In this document: positions 6,476-10,020 of the stretch, in pieces
Layout: each line of letters starts with the position of its first letter
How positions within the stretch are numbered: position 1 is the first letter of the stretch
Origin: an uncultured Bacilli bacterium
GTDB lineage: Bacteria > Bacillota_I > Bacilli_A > RFN20 > CAG-826
DNA: 10,020 nt
Direction: 5' to 3'
Assembly: GCA_944358755.1 (NCBI GenBank)
Contig: CALVRY010000037.1
Span: 1-10,020 of the forward strand
Program-made: the position numbers and the translations under genes
Notes under the pieces: generated by a model
Seen by the model: the letters and a program-made list of their open reading frames with translations, nothing else
Told to the model about the DNA's origin: nothing
Databases searched by the model: none

Positions 6476-7330
6476 ATGGATTTTGGAAAAATTATAGAAC
6501 CTTTAACTCGGAATACATTACCACCAGAATTCTTAACAAGTTTACTTGCTCTTTTAATTATGCTCGTTATTGCTCTTGTAATAAGAGTTAAATTAAAACA
6601 TTACGATCCTCTCAAAAAACCTAGTGGCTTTTTAAATGTCGTAGAATCAGTTATCAATTTTGCAGATAGACAAGTTAGGAGTTTAATGGGGCCAGCTTTT
6701 GAAGGATTTGGTGGATACATAATTTGTGTTGGCCTATATATTTTTCTTGGTTTTTTCATTGGAATGATTGGTATTCCTAATGTTTTCCAACCAGGAGGCG
6801 AAACCTTCTTAGAAGCTTTACCTAATCCATTTACAAATCTTGCTTTCCCACTATCAATTGCCCTTTTAACCTTCTTTTTAACTCACTACACTTCAATTAG
6901 AGTTAAAAAACGGGCATATTTTGAAAGATATATCGAACCTATTCCTGTATTTTTACCAATTAACTTAGTCACAATGTGGAGCAATGTTTTATCTCTTACT
7001 CTTCGTTTATTTGGTAATGCTCTTGCTGGATATTGTGTTATTACTTTAATTTATTGTGGATTATCAACTGCTATTCCTCCAGAAGGCAGTTATTGGGGAA
7101 TGTTCTTCGATCCACTTATTGCCCCACTTGCTCACTTATATTTCGATATATTTGATGGAGCCATTCAACTTGCTGTCTTTACAATGTTAACTATGATTAA
7201 CATTGCTCAAGAATACATCTCACCTCAAGAACTTCTTGAAGCTAAAACCAAAAAAGCTGAAAGAAAACGTTTAAAACGTGAGAAAAAAGAATTAAAGAAA
7301 ACTAAAAAATTAGAAAAAAGTGCTATATAA
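6476..7330 (+). CDS. atpB: ATP synthase F0 subunit a
   Basis: This is the membrane stator subunit that carries ions to and from the c-ring. It has 284 residues with hydrophobic segments at about 19-37, 80-101, 119-141, 158-200 and 213-245. The family signature LTLRLFGN is at 174-181, with the essential Arg at 177 (Arg210 in E. coli), and IQLAVFTMLTMI (230-241) carries the conserved Gln231. The position of E. coli Glu219 (nine residues after the Arg) is Tyr186 here. Residues 257-281 form an unusual Lys/Arg-rich tail beyond the last helix. It is the first gene of the operon: no atpI precedes it, and the spacer upstream is divergent. The atpE ribosome binding site directly follows its stop. Confidence 0.96.
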   Translation: MDFGKIIEPLTRNTLPPEFLTSLLALLIMLVIALVIRVKLKHYDPLKKPSGFLNVVESVINFADRQVRSLMGPAFEGFGGYIICVGLYIFLGFFIGMIGIPNVFQPGGETFLEALPNPFTNLAFPLSIALLTFFLTHYTSIRVKKRAYFERYIEPIPVFLPINLVTMWSNVLSLTLRLFGNALAGYCVITLIYCGLSTAIPPEGSYWGMFFDPLIAPLAHLYFDIFDGAIQLAVFTMLTMINIAQEYISPQELLEAKTKKAERKRLKREKKELKKTKKLEKSAI

Positions 7331-7342
7331 AGGAGATTTTTT

Positions 7343-7561
7343 ATGAATTTTATTGGTTTAGGAATCGCATGTATCGGTATGGGACTTGCTGCACTTGCAG
7401 AAGGTTGGTCTGTCTCAAAAGCTATGGAAGGAATTGGAAGAAATCCTAGTGCTGCTCAAGACATTAGAACAACTATGATTGTTGGTGTCGCACTTATTGA
7501 AACAGTTGCTATTTATATTCTTGTCGTTGCAATCTTAATGGCTTTCGTTGTTGCCGCTTAA
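7343..7561 (+). CDS. atpE: ATP synthase F0 subunit c, two-carboxylate type
   Basis: This is the rotor-ring proteolipid: 72 residues, two hydrophobic helices joined by a polar loop with R33-N34-P35. The ion-binding Glu is E53 in ALIETVAIY. By eye, aligned on the RNP loop, E20 (LAALAEGW) falls where Na+-type c subunits such as Ilyobacter tartaricus have Gln32, and T54 and Y58 fall at Ser66 and Tyr70. A Glu at the first position together with the second-helix Glu is the two-carboxylate motif described for the Na+-driven Fusobacterium nucleatum enzyme. Na+ coupling is therefore inferred, not shown. AAAGGAG overlaps the atpB stop, 7 bases before ATG. Confidence 0.96.
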   Translation: MNFIGLGIACIGMGLAALAEGWSVSKAMEGIGRNPSAAQDIRTTMIVGVALIETVAIYILVVAILMAFVVAA

Positions 7562-7572
7562 AAGGAGCGATT

Positions 7573-8181
7573 ATGTTTTCTAAAAAGAAAATATTAGCTT
7601 TATTATCGTGTTTTTCTCTTCTTGGTCTCACTTCTTGTGATACAGAAATGATCCAAGACAGAATTTCTCTTGTTGTTAACAATATGTTACCAAATCTTTG
7701 GCTAACACTTCTTCAACTTGGACTTTTTATTGTTGTTGTTATTCTTTTTATAGTCCTTGCTTATAAGCCACTTAAAAAGAAATTAAATGAAAGAGCAAGT
7801 TATATTGAAAAAAATATCAAAGAGAGCGAAGACAAAATTAGTGAAGCTAATGAAAAAATCAAAGAAGCCAATAAACTCGTTGTTGAAGGTCAAAAGAAGG
7901 CTGGCGAAATTATTCAAGCTGCTCAACACACCGCTGAAAATAAAGCTAGTGAAGTCGAAAGACATTTAGCCGAAACTATTGAAAAACAAAAACAATCTGC
8001 TCATAAAGATATCGAAAACGAAAGAAATAGAATGCTTAAAGAAGCAAAAAGCGAAATTATTTCTAGTGCTATTTCAACTAGCGAAGAAATCTTAAAAAGA
8101 AACGTTACCGTTGATGATAACGCTCTTTACGTTAATAAATTTATCGAAGAATTAAATAAGGATACTCAAAAAGATGAATAA
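7573..8181 (+). CDS. atpF: ATP synthase F0 subunit b with lipoprotein signal
   Basis: This is the peripheral stalk linking the membrane part to F1. It has 202 residues, longer than the usual 155-170. Residues 1-22 form a lipoprotein signal (three Lys, a hydrophobic core, LTSC with Cys22), followed by a short outside segment, a membrane helix (about 42-64) and a long charged coiled coil (about 66-175) rich in Glu, Lys and Ala. A lipid-anchored b subunit is known from Mycoplasma pneumoniae, which supports a Mollicutes-related host. AAAGGAG is 5 bases before ATG. Its last 8 bases overlap atpH. Confidence 0.94.
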   Translation: MFSKKKILALLSCFSLLGLTSCDTEMIQDRISLVVNNMLPNLWLTLLQLGLFIVVVILFIVLAYKPLKKKLNERASYIEKNIKESEDKISEANEKIKEANKLVVEGQKKAGEIIQAAQHTAENKASEVERHLAETIEKQKQSAHKDIENERNRMLKEAKSEIISSAISTSEEILKRNVTVDDNALYVNKFIEELNKDTQKDE

Positions 8182-8731
8182 GGATGCTCTTTTAGCCAAA
8201 GTTACTGAAGGATTTTATGCAAGTGCTGTCGAAAAAAAATCAGTTGCTTTTTTTCGTGAAAATCTTAAATTTGTTAACTGGGCTTTAAAGAAAAATCCTG
8301 ATTTATATATGTTCTTAAACTCTCCTTTTAACACTTTTAAAGATAAAGAAAAAAGTATCGAAGATATATTTGGAGAAGTCTTAGTTGCTGAAGCAAAAAT
8401 GTTCTTAAAAATGCTTGTTAAGAACAAATTGCTTGCAAATCTCGAGGAAATTATAAAAATTTACGATGAATTAATGAATCGAGATGAGAATGTTTTAGAG
8501 GCCAAAATCTATTCTCCATTTAAATTAAGCGATACTCAAATTACTGCGATTAAAGAAGCATTTCATAAAAGAACAAACAAACAAATTATTGCAAAAACTT
8601 ATATTGACGAATCTCTTATAGCCGGATTAAAAGTAATCATTGATGGAACACTTTATGAATATTCTATCGCTTCTGAACTTAATGATATTAAAGAATCAAT
8701 GATTAACAAATTAAATGAGAAGGAGGAATAA
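8174..8731 (+). CDS. atpH: ATP synthase F1 subunit delta (OSCP)
   Basis: It sits on top of F1 and ties the b stalk to the alpha subunits. It has 185 residues, the normal size. The N-terminal helical domain includes FLNSPFNTFKDK (about 43-54), and the C-terminal part has the family signature around GLKVIIDGTLYEYSIASEL, equivalent to the GG-x-I-x-GD-x-x-D-S-x-x-x-x-L pattern. The ATG lies inside the last codons of atpF, so the two genes overlap by 8 bases, suggesting translational coupling; AAGGA lies 11 bases upstream within atpF. The AGGAGG for atpA is inside its last codons. Confidence 0.93.
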   Translation: MNKDALLAKVTEGFYASAVEKKSVAFFRENLKFVNWALKKNPDLYMFLNSPFNTFKDKEKSIEDIFGEVLVAEAKMFLKMLVKNKLLANLEEIIKIYDELMNRDENVLEAKIYSPFKLSDTQITAIKEAFHKRTNKQIIAKTYIDESLIAGLKVIIDGTLYEYSIASELNDIKESMINKLNEKEE

Positions 8732-8734
8732 AAA

Positions 8735-10020
8735 ATGCCAAAAACTGATAATTTAAATTCACTTTCTCAAATTATTAAAGATGAAATCTCTCATTACGAT
8801 CACAAAGTAAATTCTTCTAGCGTTGGTCAAGTTGTTTCAGTAGGCGATTGTATCGCTACTATTTTTGGAATTGATAATGCGATGTATGGAGAACTTATTG
8901 AATTTCCAAATAATGCCTATGGCATGGTCATGAATATTGAGGAAAACGACATTGGCGTTGCTCTTTTTGGTGAAAATGTCACGATTAAAGAAGGCGATAC
9001 TTGTACTAGAACTGGAAAACTTGTTTCTGTACCAGTCGGAGATGCAATGCTAGGAAGAGTTGTTAATTCTCTTGGTGAACCAATTGATGGTTTTGGCCCA
9101 ATTAAAGCCACCACTTATCGCCCTGTTGAATCGGTCGCTCCAGAAATTATGGACCGTCAATCTGTTAATGAACCTCTTGAAACAGGAATTAAAGCAATTG
9201 ATTCAATGATTCCTATCGGAAAAGGACAAAGAGAACTCATAATTGGTGATAGACAAACTGGAAAAACGGCGATTGCAATCGACACAATCATCAATCAAAA
9301 AGATAAAGATGTATATTGTGTTTATTGTTCGATTGGACAAAAGAATTCTTCTCTTGCTCAAATTGTGGCACGTTTAAAAAGATACGATGCCTTAAAATAT
9401 ACAACAATTGTTGGCTCTAGCGCAGCTGAGCCAGCCCCTATGCAATATCTTGCGCCATATGCTGCAACTTCAATCGCTGAACACTGGATGCATCAAGGAA
9501 AAAATGTTCTTATTATTTATGATGATTTAAGTAAACACGCGGTTGCTTATCGTACACTTCTTCTTTTATTAAGAAGATCTCCTGGAAGAGAAGCTTATCC
9601 AGGTGATATTTTCTACCTCCACTCTAGACTTCTTGAAAGAAGTTGTAGATTAAGCGATGAACTTGGCGGAGGAAGTTTAACAGCACTTCCAATTATTGAA
9701 ACTCAAGCTGGTGATATTAGTGCCTATATTCCTACAAATGTCATCTCAATTACTGATGGACAATTATTTTTAAATACTGATATGTTCAATTCTGGTCAAC
9801 GTCCAGCAATTGATTCCGGACTTTCAGTTAGCCGTGTTGGTAGCTCTGCGCAAACTAAAGTCATGAAATCTGTTTCAAAAGATTTAAGAATGGCACTTGC
9901 AAATTATCACGAAATGCTAGATTTTTCACGTTTTGGTAGTGACCTTGATAAATCTACTAAAAAGATTTTATCTCATGGAGCTATTCTTACTGAAGTTTTA
10001 AAACAAAAACAATATATGCC
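8735..10020 (+). CDS. atpA: ATP synthase F1 subunit alpha, 3' end cut by window edge
   Basis: The non-catalytic nucleotide-binding subunit of the F1 hexamer. 428 of an expected roughly 500-520 residues are visible, open to the right edge. Walker A is GDRQTGKT (171-178), Walker B VLIIYDD (258-264), and the conserved GLSVSRVG holds the arginine finger R367 that reaches into the neighbouring catalytic site on beta. The N-terminal beta-barrel, with GDCIATIFG near 40-48, is intact. ATG is 8 bases after AGGAGG, which lies inside the end of atpH (stop at 8729-8731). The following atpG, atpD and atpC genes are expected outside the window. Confidence 0.97.
   Translation, partial: MPKTDNLNSLSQIIKDEISHYDHKVNSSSVGQVVSVGDCIATIFGIDNAMYGELIEFPNNAYGMVMNIEENDIGVALFGENVTIKEGDTCTRTGKLVSVPVGDAMLGRVVNSLGEPIDGFGPIKATTYRPVESVAPEIMDRQSVNEPLETGIKAIDSMIPIGKGQRELIIGDRQTGKTAIAIDTIINQKDKDVYCVYCSIGQKNSSLAQIVARLKRYDALKYTTIVGSSAAEPAPMQYLAPYAATSIAEHWMHQGKNVLIIYDDLSKHAVAYRTLLLLLRRSPGREAYPGDIFYLHSRLLERSCRLSDELGGGSLTALPIIETQAGDISAYIPTNVISITDGQLFLNTDMFNSGQRPAIDSGLSVSRVGSSAQTKVMKSVSKDLRMALANYHEMLDFSRFGSDLDKSTKKILSHGAILTEVLKQKQYM

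Overview
The window looks like an AT-rich Bacillota genome (class Bacilli, near the Mollicutes or Erysipelotrichales-like uncultured gut lineages). The evidence is an ATP synthase operon whose b subunit carries a lipoprotein signal, as in mycoplasmas, strong AGGAGG ribosome binding sites, and very AT-rich spacers. TGA acts as a stop (it ends the 851-residue lipoprotein gene), and every Trp codon I checked is TGG, so this is not the mycoplasma genetic code. Taxonomy is inferred only.

Left part, all on the minus strand and read from right to left. First comes an FRG-domain protein gene (4059-4898). Its reading frame continues upstream for 86 more coding-like codons to an in-frame ATG at 5171 that is spoiled by a TAA at codon 5. 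Sixteen bases after it begins an 851-residue surface lipoprotein with InlB-type repeats and a beta-helix-like repeat region (1487-4042). After 119 bases comes a second lipoprotein with collagen-like Gly-X-Y blocks, a duplicated 36-residue module, an InlB-type repeat and a YPQT-type C-terminal domain. This last gene runs off the left edge.

Middle: 5172-5601 has no intact gene, but it holds what looks like the decayed tail of a protein gene (one nonsense codon, two frameshifts; 5293-5547) and a clear hairpin terminator (5546-5586). The terminator serves a small four-helix membrane protein with a SHOCT-like tail (5602-6117, minus). The 358-base divergent spacer 6118-6475 carries the promoters of that gene and of the atp operon, with a perfect palindrome and spaced direct repeats next to the atp promoter.

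Right part, plus strand: atpB, atpE, atpF, atpH and atpA (cut by the right edge), tightly packed in the standard order a, c, b, delta, alpha. They encode the membrane ion channel, rotor ring, stator stalk and start of the F1 head of an F-type ATP synthase. The c subunit has the residues of a two-carboxylate Na+-binding site, so the enzyme may be coupled to sodium rather than protons.

No mobile element, CRISPR array, tRNA or rRNA was seen. The most unusual parts are the FRG gene joined to surface lipoprotein genes beside decayed DNA, and the ATP synthase ion-binding features.
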